Below, in pieces: positions 5,931 through 12,796 of a stretch of DNA of 24,282 bases. The DNA comes from an uncultured Lentisphaeria bacterium. Its GTDB lineage: Bacteria > Verrucomicrobiota > Lentisphaeria > Victivallales > UBA1829. The position numbers and the translations under genes were made by a program. The notes under the pieces were generated by a model. It was not told where the DNA came from and did not search any database. It saw nothing but the letters and a program-made list of their open reading frames with translations. How positions within the stretch are numbered: position 1 is the first letter of the stretch; each line of letters begins with the position of its first letter. The DNA lies in assembly GCA_905211485.1 (NCBI GenBank), contig CAJMAW010000034.1, forward strand, positions 1-24,282, read 5' to 3'.

Positions 5931-8390
5931 ATGATCATACGCTGCCCGACATGCGGAAAAGTTTCTGAAATCGAACATGTGGAACGCGGACGCAACATCG
6001 AATGCGTCTGCAGGAACCGTTTCATGCTCGATGATTCGACTGTAGTCGAGGACTACTCCCGTGTGGACGCCTCCCCCCCGGAACAGATCGGGCCCTACCG
6101 GATCGAGCGCCTCATCGGACGCGGCGGCATGGGGATGGTTTTCAAGGGAATTCACCCGACGCTCAAGATTCCCGTGGCCGTGAAGACCCTTCTCAGCGAA
6201 TATGCGGACAACAGCGAATTCAAGGAACGCTTCATCAAATCCGCCAAGATCTGCGCGAAGCTGAACCATCCGAACATCGTGCGGGTGTATGACTTCGGCA
6301 CGGATAGCAGCAGCAACAATCTGTATCTGGTCCTTGAATACATCGGAGGGGGAAGCTGCCTGGACATGCTGAACAACGAAGGGCACCTTTCCCCGGAGAA
6401 AGTGGCGGAAATCGCTCTCGCGGTCTGCAACGGGCTGAGCGAGGCGGAGAAATTCGGCATCGTCCACAGGGACATCAAGCCGGACAACATTCTCCGAAGC
6501 GCCGACGGCGAATTCAAACTCTCCGACCTCGGCCTTGCCAAACTTCATAAAAAAGACAACAACCAGAAGAAAGACGGCGATCCCGCCCGGAAATCAGATT
6601 CCTCGCAGACCGTGGACTTCACGGCGCTCGGCACACTCCAGTACATGTCCCCGGAACAGGCAATCGACTCCAAAAACTGCGACATCCGCGCGGACATCTA
6701 TTCCCTCGGCATCACCATGTATCAGCTGATCAGCGGCCAGCTTCCCTTCGACAGTCCGGATTCCGCGGAACTCAGGCGCATGCAGCTGGAGCAGGAAGCG
6801 GTCGTTCCCTCGGAAATCATTCCGAGCATTCCGATGGACATGGAATACATCATCATGCGCTGCATCCGTAAGGACAAGGCGGAACGTTACCAGTCTCCAG
6901 CGGAATTGAAGAACGATCTTGATGCCTTCCTTTCCAGAGAGGAGCTTCCTTCGCTTACGGCGGGACCCGTTTCCACGGAAGAACCGCCGCGGATCCGGGG
7001 AGCACGCATTTTCCGCCGTCACGGACTTGCGGCGCTGCTGACCATCGCGCTCTTTCTGCTCTGCGGCGTCATCGTTTCTGAAATTCTTCTGCATCATCCG
7101 GAGGAAGAAGTCCCTGCTTCGGAACTCCATTCCGGGGAAACCTTTTCCGAACCGATCTCCCTGACTCCGGAAGCGAATTTTTCCGCTTCCGGCGCGTCCG
7201 CCGCAGACGGAAGCGGCGCAATCGGCGATTCCGCTCAGAAGGACGGCAAGACCAGTGAAGCCGATCTCCGCCGCAGGGAATACTGGGAAATCGCCGAAAA
7301 CACCGGAATTTCCGCCATCGAAAATTCCGACAATTTCGACAGCGCCATCCGCAATTTTGAAGCCTTCCTCGACAATACGGAATATTCACAGAAAGCGAAA
7401 GACTTCATTTCCCGTCTTCAGAAAGCGCGCGAATCCGCTATTTTCGCCCAGATGACCCGTCTTGACCGGGAAGCCCAGCCCTATGTGGAGAAGGGAAATT
7501 ACATTCAGGCCGCCCTTGTCTATGAGACGCAGCCTGCCAAACTCGGGATTGAAACGCTCTCCCTGCGCCGTGCCAAGGCGGAGGCCTACCGGGCCCTTGC
7601 GGAAAAGGAACTGGAAAAACTCAATGAGAAACAGCTCATGAAAGAACTCGCCCGACTTGTCTGCAACGGCTATTTCAAGGAAGCGTGCGAGGTGCACCGG
7701 AAAAAAGAAGGTGCCAAATACGCCCCGGACCTGATCTCAACACTGGAAAAACTCGAAGCCCTCCCCAAGGCATACGCCGACTCAATGAAAAAACGCCTCA
7801 ATCAGACCTTGTGGCTGGATTTTGCAAACGGAGGCGTCCGCCAGATTGTTCTCAGGAAAATCGAATCCCCGGAGATCTCGGGGGATCAGATTACCGGGGT
7901 CGGACAGGACAAGGTGTCGATTCCCATCCGCTTCACGCTTTCCGATCTGGCGACCGACGTTCAGTCCAGGGAAATACAGAAGCTGACAGACCCTGAAACC
8001 CATGCCATCTGGCTCGGAGTCAAACGCTTCCAGTCCGATGACCTCGCCACGGCGACAATCTGGTTCAAACAGGCGGGGACTCTTTCCCCTTATCTCCTGG
8101 AATTCAATGAAGAGGCGATGACGGAGAAAAACCGTCAGGCCATGAAGGATGAGCTGCTCCAGATTCTGTTGGAGAACGGGGCTCCGCTCCAGAGCCTTCC
8201 CCCGCCTTCGGAACTCGTCATGCATCCCTTTTTCCAGCAGACGGAAACCCTGAAAAACACCGCCCTTGCCGAACAGCTGCGGAAATTGAAACTCCGCCAT
8301 GAAAGACTGAAAACCAACTCCCCTTACGACCAGGCTCTCCATCATATTCTCAACAGACTCGGATACAGGAAGGAGGAGGAAAAAACATGA
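5931..8390 (+). CDS. Membrane-anchored Ser/Thr protein kinase with zinc-ribbon N-terminus
   Basis: The protein is 819 residues. A short CPTC...CVC zinc-ribbon-like module covers residues 5-27. A Hanks-type kinase domain covers about 54-335: glycine loop IGRGGMGMVF 62-71, VAVK lysine K85, HRDIKPDN at 179-186 with catalytic D181, DLG instead of DFG at 199-201, and MSPEQA at 239-244. One transmembrane helix lies at about 364-386. The remaining 430 or so residues should lie outside the cytoplasm and are helical, possibly TPR-like; they may sense an envelope signal. The alpha-C glutamate that normally pairs with the VAVK lysine appears to be Ser104 in FIKSAKICAKLNHP. The open frame extends upstream into the glutaredoxin gene, but the ATG at 5931 starts the conserved protein. 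The PfkB-type gene follows after 9 bases. Confidence 0.9.
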   Translation: MIIRCPTCGKVSEIEHVERGRNIECVCRNRFMLDDSTVVEDYSRVDASPPEQIGPYRIERLIGRGGMGMVFKGIHPTLKIPVAVKTLLSEYADNSEFKERFIKSAKICAKLNHPNIVRVYDFGTDSSSNNLYLVLEYIGGGSCLDMLNNEGHLSPEKVAEIALAVCNGLSEAEKFGIVHRDIKPDNILRSADGEFKLSDLGLAKLHKKDNNQKKDGDPARKSDSSQTVDFTALGTLQYMSPEQAIDSKNCDIRADIYSLGITMYQLISGQLPFDSPDSAELRRMQLEQEAVVPSEIIPSIPMDMEYIIMRCIRKDKAERYQSPAELKNDLDAFLSREELPSLTAGPVSTEEPPRIRGARIFRRHGLAALLTIALFLLCGVIVSEILLHHPEEEVPASELHSGETFSEPISLTPEANFSASGASAADGSGAIGDSAQKDGKTSEADLRRREYWEIAENTGISAIENSDNFDSAIRNFEAFLDNTEYSQKAKDFISRLQKARESAIFAQMTRLDREAQPYVEKGNYIQAALVYETQPAKLGIETLSLRRAKAEAYRALAEKELEKLNEKQLMKELARLVCNGYFKEACEVHRKKEGAKYAPDLISTLEKLEALPKAYADSMKKRLNQTLWLDFANGGVRQIVLRKIESPEISGDQITGVGQDKVSIPIRFTLSDLATDVQSREIQKLTDPETHAIWLGVKRFQSDDLATATIWFKQAGTLSPYLLEFNEEAMTEKNRQAMKDELLQILLENGAPLQSLPPPSELVMHPFFQQTETLKNTALAEQLRKLKLRHERLKTNSPYDQALHHILNRLGYRKEEEKT

Positions 8391-8399
8391 GGCGTCGGC

Positions 8400-9344
8400 A
8401 TGACTAACAAACACATCCTGATATCGGGACTCAATCCCGCATGGCAGAAAACGCTTTTTTTCCATTCCTTCCGTCCGGGAGAGATCAACCGTGCGGAAAG
8501 TGTCCTTCGCATTGCGTCCGGAAAAGGGATCAACTGCGCTAGGGCGGCCAGGACCTGGGCCATTGCGGAACCGTGTGTCCTGCAGTTTCTGGGGGGAGAG
8601 ACGGGAAAACGGATCCGGGAGGAACTCGACCGGGAGGGCATCCAGCATCTCACAGTCGATACCGGCGCCGAAACCCGTACCTGCACGACACTCGTTTCTC
8701 TGGACGGCGTCTGTGAAATGACGGAACTCATCGAACCGGCACCCGCGGTTTCCGCCGCTTCCGCCGCAGAACTGATGCGGCATCTTCAGTCCTCCCTTCC
8801 TTCTTCCGACGCTCTTGCCATCTGCGGCACCTTTCCCGCCGGACTGCCCGATTCCTTTTACGCGGAGATGGCCGCAGAGGCCAGAAAACGGGGAAAATTC
8901 ATCCTGCTGGATTCCTTTCTCCATGTGGAAAAAGTCCTGAGCGAGGGCGTGGATCTCCTGAAAATCAACAAGGAGGAACTCTTCAGCATTTCAGGGGAAA
9001 AGACCATGCAGAAGGCGGTTTACAGCCTCATGGAACGATTCCGGCCGTCTTTCCTCGCGGTCACGGACGGTCCCGGGAGCGCCTGTTTTTCCGACGGGAA
9101 GGAGCTCTGGAGGATTGAAGTCCCTCCTGTCGAGAAAGTTCTCAATCCCATCGGTTCCGGGGACACTTGTTCGGCCGTGACACTCTCTGAAATTCTTGCC
9201 GGAACCGATCCCTGTGAAGCTTTCCGCATCGGACTTGCGGCAGCCTCTGCGAACTGTCTGACGGAACTGCCTGCCTGCTTCAGCAAGGATACCGCCCTCG
9301 CCATGACGGGGAAAAGCCGAATCTGTCAGGACTTCCGGGCATGA
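8400..9344 (+). CDS. PfkB-family sugar-phosphate kinase, 1-phosphofructokinase type
   Basis: A 314-residue ribokinase-fold kinase nearest in appearance to 1-phosphofructokinase and tagatose-6-phosphate kinase. The first strand ends in GLNPAWQKT (10-18), the position of the family's TxNPAxD motif. SGKGINCARA at 40-49 is the substrate-binding GKG region. The C-terminal NPIGSGDTCSA at 249-259 carries the catalytic base D255 and anion hole. It would phosphorylate a hexose phosphate in the cytoplasm with ATP. The NPAWQ segment lacks the aspartate usual in NPAxD, so substrate choice may differ. An AGGAGGAGG ribosome-binding region lies at the end of the upstream kinase gene, nine bases separate the stop and start, and the two are clearly co-transcribed. 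Confidence 0.85.
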   Translation: MTNKHILISGLNPAWQKTLFFHSFRPGEINRAESVLRIASGKGINCARAARTWAIAEPCVLQFLGGETGKRIREELDREGIQHLTVDTGAETRTCTTLVSLDGVCEMTELIEPAPAVSAASAAELMRHLQSSLPSSDALAICGTFPAGLPDSFYAEMAAEARKRGKFILLDSFLHVEKVLSEGVDLLKINKEELFSISGEKTMQKAVYSLMERFRPSFLAVTDGPGSACFSDGKELWRIEVPPVEKVLNPIGSGDTCSAVTLSEILAGTDPCEAFRIGLAAASANCLTELPACFSKDTALAMTGKSRICQDFRA

Positions 9345-9345
9345 A

Positions 9346-9360
9346 TCCCCGCTGCGGGGA
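9346..9360 (+). other. Short hairpin after the PfkB-type gene
   Basis: TCCCCG and CGGGGA form a perfect 6-base stem with a CTG loop right after the stop codon. No T-run follows, so a complete intrinsic terminator is not shown; it could slow 3' decay. The rest of the gap up to 9493 is purine-rich and shows no gene. Confidence 0.35.
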
Positions 9361-9493
9361 GAAGCGGCCGAGAGAACTACGGAAGGGAAACGGGACGGAC
9401 CAGGAAGAAAACGAAACAGAAAGGACCTGGAGAATCCATCCTCAGGAAAAATCAGGATAGGACAAGAACAACAGACGGAAAACACTTGATTGA

Positions 9494-9522
9494 TTTACAC
9501 AAACAATTAAGAAGAAGATAAA
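9494..9522 (+). promoter_or_regulatory. Candidate promoter of the SppA-like gene
   Basis: TTTACA (9494-9499), a 17-base spacer and GATAAA (9517-9522) sit in the only AT-rich part of the gap, 29 bases before the ATG. The match is moderate. An overlapping TTGATT at 9486-9491 is an alternative -35 element without a good -10 partner. Confidence 0.4.
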
Positions 9523-9550
9523 ACGCGTCAATACGGAAAGGCTTTGATTT

Positions 9551-10675
9551 ATGGAAGGAAGCACGAATTGCGGTCCGGTTTACCGGAACGGGATGCCTGC
9601 AGCCGCACAGGAAGAGAGCAGGAAAAAAGGATGTTGCCAGGGATCATGCTGTATTCTGGGATTTCTGGGATGTGCGGGTCTGATCTTTGTGGCGGCAATG
9701 GGTTTGATTTTTTTGCTTGTCCTGGGACTCGCCTTCGCTGGCGGGGAATCGTCGGAACTGTTTCAGGGGGTCCTGTTTCCGGACGGGACGAAATATTCGG
9801 AACAGGTGCTTTCCGGCAATCCGTTTGCGCGGAGGAAAATTGCGGTCATTCCCGTGGAAGGGATCATTCTTTCGAGTTCCGCAGGAGTTTACAATTCGGC
9901 GGACAGCACAAGCATCTGTGAAATGATCCGGAAAGCGGAAAACGATCCTTCGGTGAAAGCCATCATTCTGGATCTGAATACGCCCGGGGGAGAAGTCACG
10001 GCCTCTGACATCATTCATCATGAAGTCGGAAGCTGCACGAAGCCCGTGGTGGCGATGATGAATTCCATTGCGGCCAGCGGAGGATATTACATCGCGGCGG
10101 GATGCGACAGAATCGTGGCAAACCGCCTTACTCTCACAGGAAGCATCGGCGTCATCATCCAGACCTACAACTATGCCGGACTCTTCCAGAAAATCGGACT
10201 CAAATCCGAAGCCTACACCTCCGGTCCGATGAAAAACATGCTCGACGGCGCCACGGAACGCACTCCCGCGGAAGTCCTCATCATTCAGGAACTGATTCAG
10301 AATACATACATGGAATTCGTGAAAATCGTTTCCGAAGGGCGCGGCATTCCTGTCGACCGGATTGTGGGCCATCCCATCGGGGACGGACGCATTTTCGACG
10401 GAGCCCAGGCCCTTGCAAACGGTCTTGTGGATGAACTCGGCTTCTTTGAAGACGCCGTCGACACGGCCGCCGGACTGGCGGGCCTGCCGACGGAAAGCTG
10501 CACTGTCGTGCGTTACACGCCCTCTTTTTCCTTTGCCAGTCTCTTTGCACAGTGCCGGACGGGAAAGAATGCGAGACAGCATGTCCAGGTGAATCTTCCC
10601 GGAGCCTCTGCCGCGGGAGCGGAAGACTTCATCCCTGAAAAGGGGAAAATGTATTTCCTCCCCTTTGCCAATTGA
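9551..10675 (+). CDS. sppA: Signal peptide peptidase SppA-like, S49 family
   Basis: The 374-residue protein is a short-form SppA. A cytoplasmic N-terminus of about 36 residues is followed by one long transmembrane segment at about 37-64. The S49 serine protease domain starts near residue 96. The nucleophile is S176 in SIAASGGYYIAA, and K228 in TSGPMKNML lies 52 residues further on, the spacing known from the Bacillus subtilis Ser-Lys dyad. The TGSIGVIIQ oligomer strand is at 196-204. The family degrades remnant signal peptides at the membrane. The N-terminus is oddly cysteine-rich (C28, C29, C33, C34, C41) next to the membrane helix. A GGAAAGG element about 9 bases upstream supports the ATG. 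It seems to stand alone, with a repeat-rich spacer after it. Confidence 0.9.
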   Translation: MEGSTNCGPVYRNGMPAAAQEESRKKGCCQGSCCILGFLGCAGLIFVAAMGLIFLLVLGLAFAGGESSELFQGVLFPDGTKYSEQVLSGNPFARRKIAVIPVEGIILSSSAGVYNSADSTSICEMIRKAENDPSVKAIILDLNTPGGEVTASDIIHHEVGSCTKPVVAMMNSIAASGGYYIAAGCDRIVANRLTLTGSIGVIIQTYNYAGLFQKIGLKSEAYTSGPMKNMLDGATERTPAEVLIIQELIQNTYMEFVKIVSEGRGIPVDRIVGHPIGDGRIFDGAQALANGLVDELGFFEDAVDTAAGLAGLPTESCTVVRYTPSFSFASLFAQCRTGKNARQHVQVNLPGASAAGAEDFIPEKGKMYFLPFAN

Positions 10676-10977
10676 CTGGAAGCATCTTTTTCCCCTCCCT
10701 CCTACCGTCGATGACGAAAAAAAGTGAAGCAAGACAACAACACTGGGGGGCGTACCCTTTGCCAGGAGGAAGGAAGCGGGAAACAAGCATTCTCTTCCTT
10801 GCGGAATGAGGAGAGAAAAATTCGCGGCCGCTCCACAGATTCCCGCAGAAGGAGACCCGCAGGAGACCCGCAGGAGGAGACCTGCCAGGAGACCTGTAAA
10901 GATCTGTGGAAATCTTCAGAAAGACCTGCGGAGATCTTCAGAATTTTGAACGGAATCGTGAGAGACTTTGAAAAATC
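10676..10977 (+). other. Repeat-rich spacer with a non-convincing open frame
   Basis: The 302 bases between sppA and the RecB-like gene hold a frame open from a GTG at 10724 to a TGA at 10979-10981, which would give an Arg/Glu-rich peptide of no known family without a ribosome-binding site. From 10851 on, the sequence is made of three consecutive sets of short tandem repeats. This frame overlaps the next gene as GTGA. It would join it in frame if one copy of the 20-base duplication were removed. I do not count it as a separate gene. Confidence 0.6.
10851..10942 (+). repeat. Two sets of short imperfect tandem repeats
   Basis: Four copies of GGAGACCYGY begin at 10851, 10862, 10876 and 10888, with a period of 11 to 14 bases. 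They are followed by two 21-base units at 10900-10920 and 10922-10942 that match at 18 of 21 positions and contain ATCTTCAGA. All differences in the 21-base pair are transitions. The array looks like repeated slippage rather than a mobile element. Confidence 0.75.
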
Positions 10978-10994
10978 GTGAGAGACTTTGAAAA
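10955..10994 (+). repeat. Perfect 20-base tandem duplication at a gene start
   Basis: Two identical 20-base units beginning ATCGTGAGAGAC lie at 10955-10974 and 10975-10994. Each holds a GTG. The second GTG (10978) is the first start codon available to the RecB-like gene; the first lies in the frame of the upstream open stretch. Because 20 is not a multiple of three, the duplication shifts the frame and creates the separation between the two. Confidence 0.85.
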
Positions 10995-12195
10995 AGACAT
11001 TGCCTCCGCTTCGCGATTCCGGAAAGTGCTTCCGGAAACGGAGTTTTCCTGGTCGCTTTCGCGCCACCGTCTGTTTCATTTCTGCAAAAGGGCATGTTTC
11101 CTGCATTATTATCTGGCGCAGGGGGGATGGGATGTCTATGCGGACCCTCTGGTCAGGGAAGTGTATTCGCTGAAAAAACTTCTTCCGCTGAAACTTCATC
11201 TTTCGGGAATCTTCGAAGACTCGCTTTCTGAGGCGCTTCTCCGGACACGGGGGATCAGCGGCCCGCCAGTAGAAAAGAAAAAACTTCTTCTGGGGCTTCT
11301 TCTCCGTTCTCTTTCCCGGAAAGCATCGGGAGCGTTTCCCGGCCGGGCGGACTCCTCATCCGGAAGCGGGGAGGAAGGCGGGACGGGAATCCATTGGAAT
11401 CTGCTTGAACATTTTTACGGGGTACGGGGCTTTTCCACAGCGGAGGCCGTGCACAGACGGATCAGGGAGTCGCTGGGAAAGGCCTGGCGTTTTCTCGGGG
11501 CAAGCCCTCTTGCGGACGAGCTCTCCGGACTGACGGAAAACGATCTTCTCTTCTGTTCCCGGATTGCCGCTTTCCGCTACGGGAGCTGCCGGGTCTGGTT
11601 TCATCCGGGAACGGTCTGGTTCCGGAAAAACACGGCTTTTGCGCTGCGCTGTGATTTCCCGGGAGCAGAGAACAGTGCCGCTCCACGACGACGGCAGGCT
11701 TCCCGCAGCTGTGCTTGTTCCGGTTCCCCGCCCTGCCAGGAAGAGTCCGCGGAACAGGAAAAGGAGCACCTCCTCCTGAAGGGGGGAAAAAAGATTCCTT
11801 CCGGAGGAAAGGACACGGACACAGGAATGCCTGCGGAGGAAGCGGAAAACAGCAGCGAAGACGCCGCCCTCTTCGCTCTTTATGCAAAGGAACGCTGGAA
11901 AAGCGAATCCGTCGTATTCCGGATCCTGCGTTTTCCCGGAGAAGGAGAAGGGGAGGAGGAAGGGGAATGCGGAGTGCTGGAGGAAGTGACTCCATGCACG
12001 GGAATAGGAGAAATCATCCGTGACAGCGTCCGGGAAATGCTCCGCCCCCTGCGGAAGGACGGGACTTTCGACATTGCGGATTTTCCTCCGGCTGAGGAAC
12101 ATGGGGACCGCACCCGCTGCACCTTCTGCCGTTTCCGGCAGATCTGCCGGAAAATCCGAAGCGCTGCCGCGGAACAGCAGGAGGGAAAACCGTAG
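10978..12195 (+). CDS. RecB/Cas4-like PD-(D/E)XK protein, probably nuclease-dead, Fe-S cysteines kept
   Basis: The 405-residue frame resembles stand-alone RecB-family PD-(D/E)XK exonuclease-like proteins. The start region WSLSRHRLFHFCKRACFLHYY (from W25) and the end CTFCRFRQIC (C381, C384, C390), together with C36 or C40, form the one-plus-three cysteine pattern that holds a 4Fe-4S cluster in Cas4 and AddB. EDAALFALYAKERW at 294-307 matches a conserved helix. The catalytic core looks lost: by my alignment from memory, the PD of the first motif is P210-G211, DxK is D226-F-P, and the motif I histidine is not evident. About 60 low-complexity residues (229-292) are inserted after it. The start is uncertain: the GTG at 10978 lies in a tandem duplication, and a GTG at 11026 is an alternative. 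No strong ribosome-binding site is seen. It may be a decaying gene or a structural Fe-S protein. Confidence 0.65.
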   Translation: MRDFEKDIASASRFRKVLPETEFSWSLSRHRLFHFCKRACFLHYYLAQGGWDVYADPLVREVYSLKKLLPLKLHLSGIFEDSLSEALLRTRGISGPPVEKKKLLLGLLLRSLSRKASGAFPGRADSSSGSGEEGGTGIHWNLLEHFYGVRGFSTAEAVHRRIRESLGKAWRFLGASPLADELSGLTENDLLFCSRIAAFRYGSCRVWFHPGTVWFRKNTAFALRCDFPGAENSAAPRRRQASRSCACSGSPPCQEESAEQEKEHLLLKGGKKIPSGGKDTDTGMPAEEAENSSEDAALFALYAKERWKSESVVFRILRFPGEGEGEEEGECGVLEEVTPCTGIGEIIRDSVREMLRPLRKDGTFDIADFPPAEEHGDRTRCTFCRFRQICRKIRSAAAEQQEGKP

Positions 12196-12208
12196 AAATC
12201 CCGCTCCT

Positions 12209-12238
12209 CCGGATCCCGTTCCGGATCCGGCGTTTTTT
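12209..12238 (+). terminator. Strong intrinsic terminator after the RecB-like gene
   Basis: A perfect 8-base stem, CCGGATCC/GGATCCGG, with a CGTTCC loop is followed by CG and six Ts. It starts 13 bases after the stop codon. This is the clearest rho-independent terminator in the window and separates the RecB-like gene from trxA. The remaining gap to 12481 has a repeated TTCCTGACGG (12284 and 12303) and the palindrome AAAAGGCCTTTT (12338-12349), but no clear promoter. Confidence 0.8.
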
Positions 12239-12481
12239 CCCAGAAATGGATCTTCTGCCTGACTCTTCTCACAGCCCCTCCACTTCCTGACGGCACGGAC
12301 AATTCCTGACGGGATGAGAAAATCCGGGCAGATGAGAAAAAGGCCTTTTCTTTCGGGAAAAACTTGAAAAAATACGGAGCAGAGGCCATCTTAATCGCGT
12401 TCCCCCCGGATTTCTCTTCTTCAGCAAAATGAAAATCCGGGAAACACACGGGAATGAACGAAAAATAGGAGTATGGGAAAA

Positions 12482-12796
12482 ATGAGCGGACTGACACAGT
12501 TGAATGCTGAAAATTTTGAAAGTGAAACAGCCGGGAAACTCTGTCTGATAGACTTCTGGGCTGAATGGTGCGGTCCGTGCCGCATGTTCACTCCGATTCT
12601 GGAGGAACTCGCAAGGGAAGTGGACGGGAGCATCCTGATTGCAAAAATCAATGTGGATGACAATCAGGAACTTGCGGCCCGCTTCGGAGTCCGGAACATT
12701 CCTGCGGTCTTCATTCTGAAAGACGGGGAAGTCGTGAAGCAGTTCAGCGGCGTCCAGGACAAGATGACCCTAAAAAAAGCATTGGAAAACGCTTGA
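12482..12796 (+). CDS. trxA: Thioredoxin
   Basis: A 104-residue classical thioredoxin that reduces protein disulfides in the cytoplasm. It has WCGPC with redox cysteines C30 and C33, the buried acidic residue in LIDFWAEW, and the cis-proline P74 in RNIPAVF. Length is normal. An ATG nine bases upstream (12473) is in frame, but AGGAG lies only one base from it and ten bases from the ATG at 12482, and the shorter form matches the family's usual N-terminus, so I chose 12482. The TGA stop overlaps the first codon of tilS, so the two genes are translationally coupled. It is preceded by the strong terminator and about 240 bases of spacer, so it should have its own promoter, which I could not fix. 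Confidence 0.95.
   Translation: MSGLTQLNAENFESETAGKLCLIDFWAEWCGPCRMFTPILEELAREVDGSILIAKINVDDNQELAARFGVRNIPAVFILKDGEVVKQFSGVQDKMTLKKALENA

Noticed and set aside
9644..10786. A 380-codon minus-strand frame opposite sppA
   Set aside because: Mirrors the sppA coding region; His/Arg/Phe-rich with no domain.
10978..12195. Cas4 of a CRISPR system
   Set aside because: The cysteine pattern is Cas4-like, but no other cas gene or repeat array is near and the length and helices fit stand-alone RecB-family proteins better.
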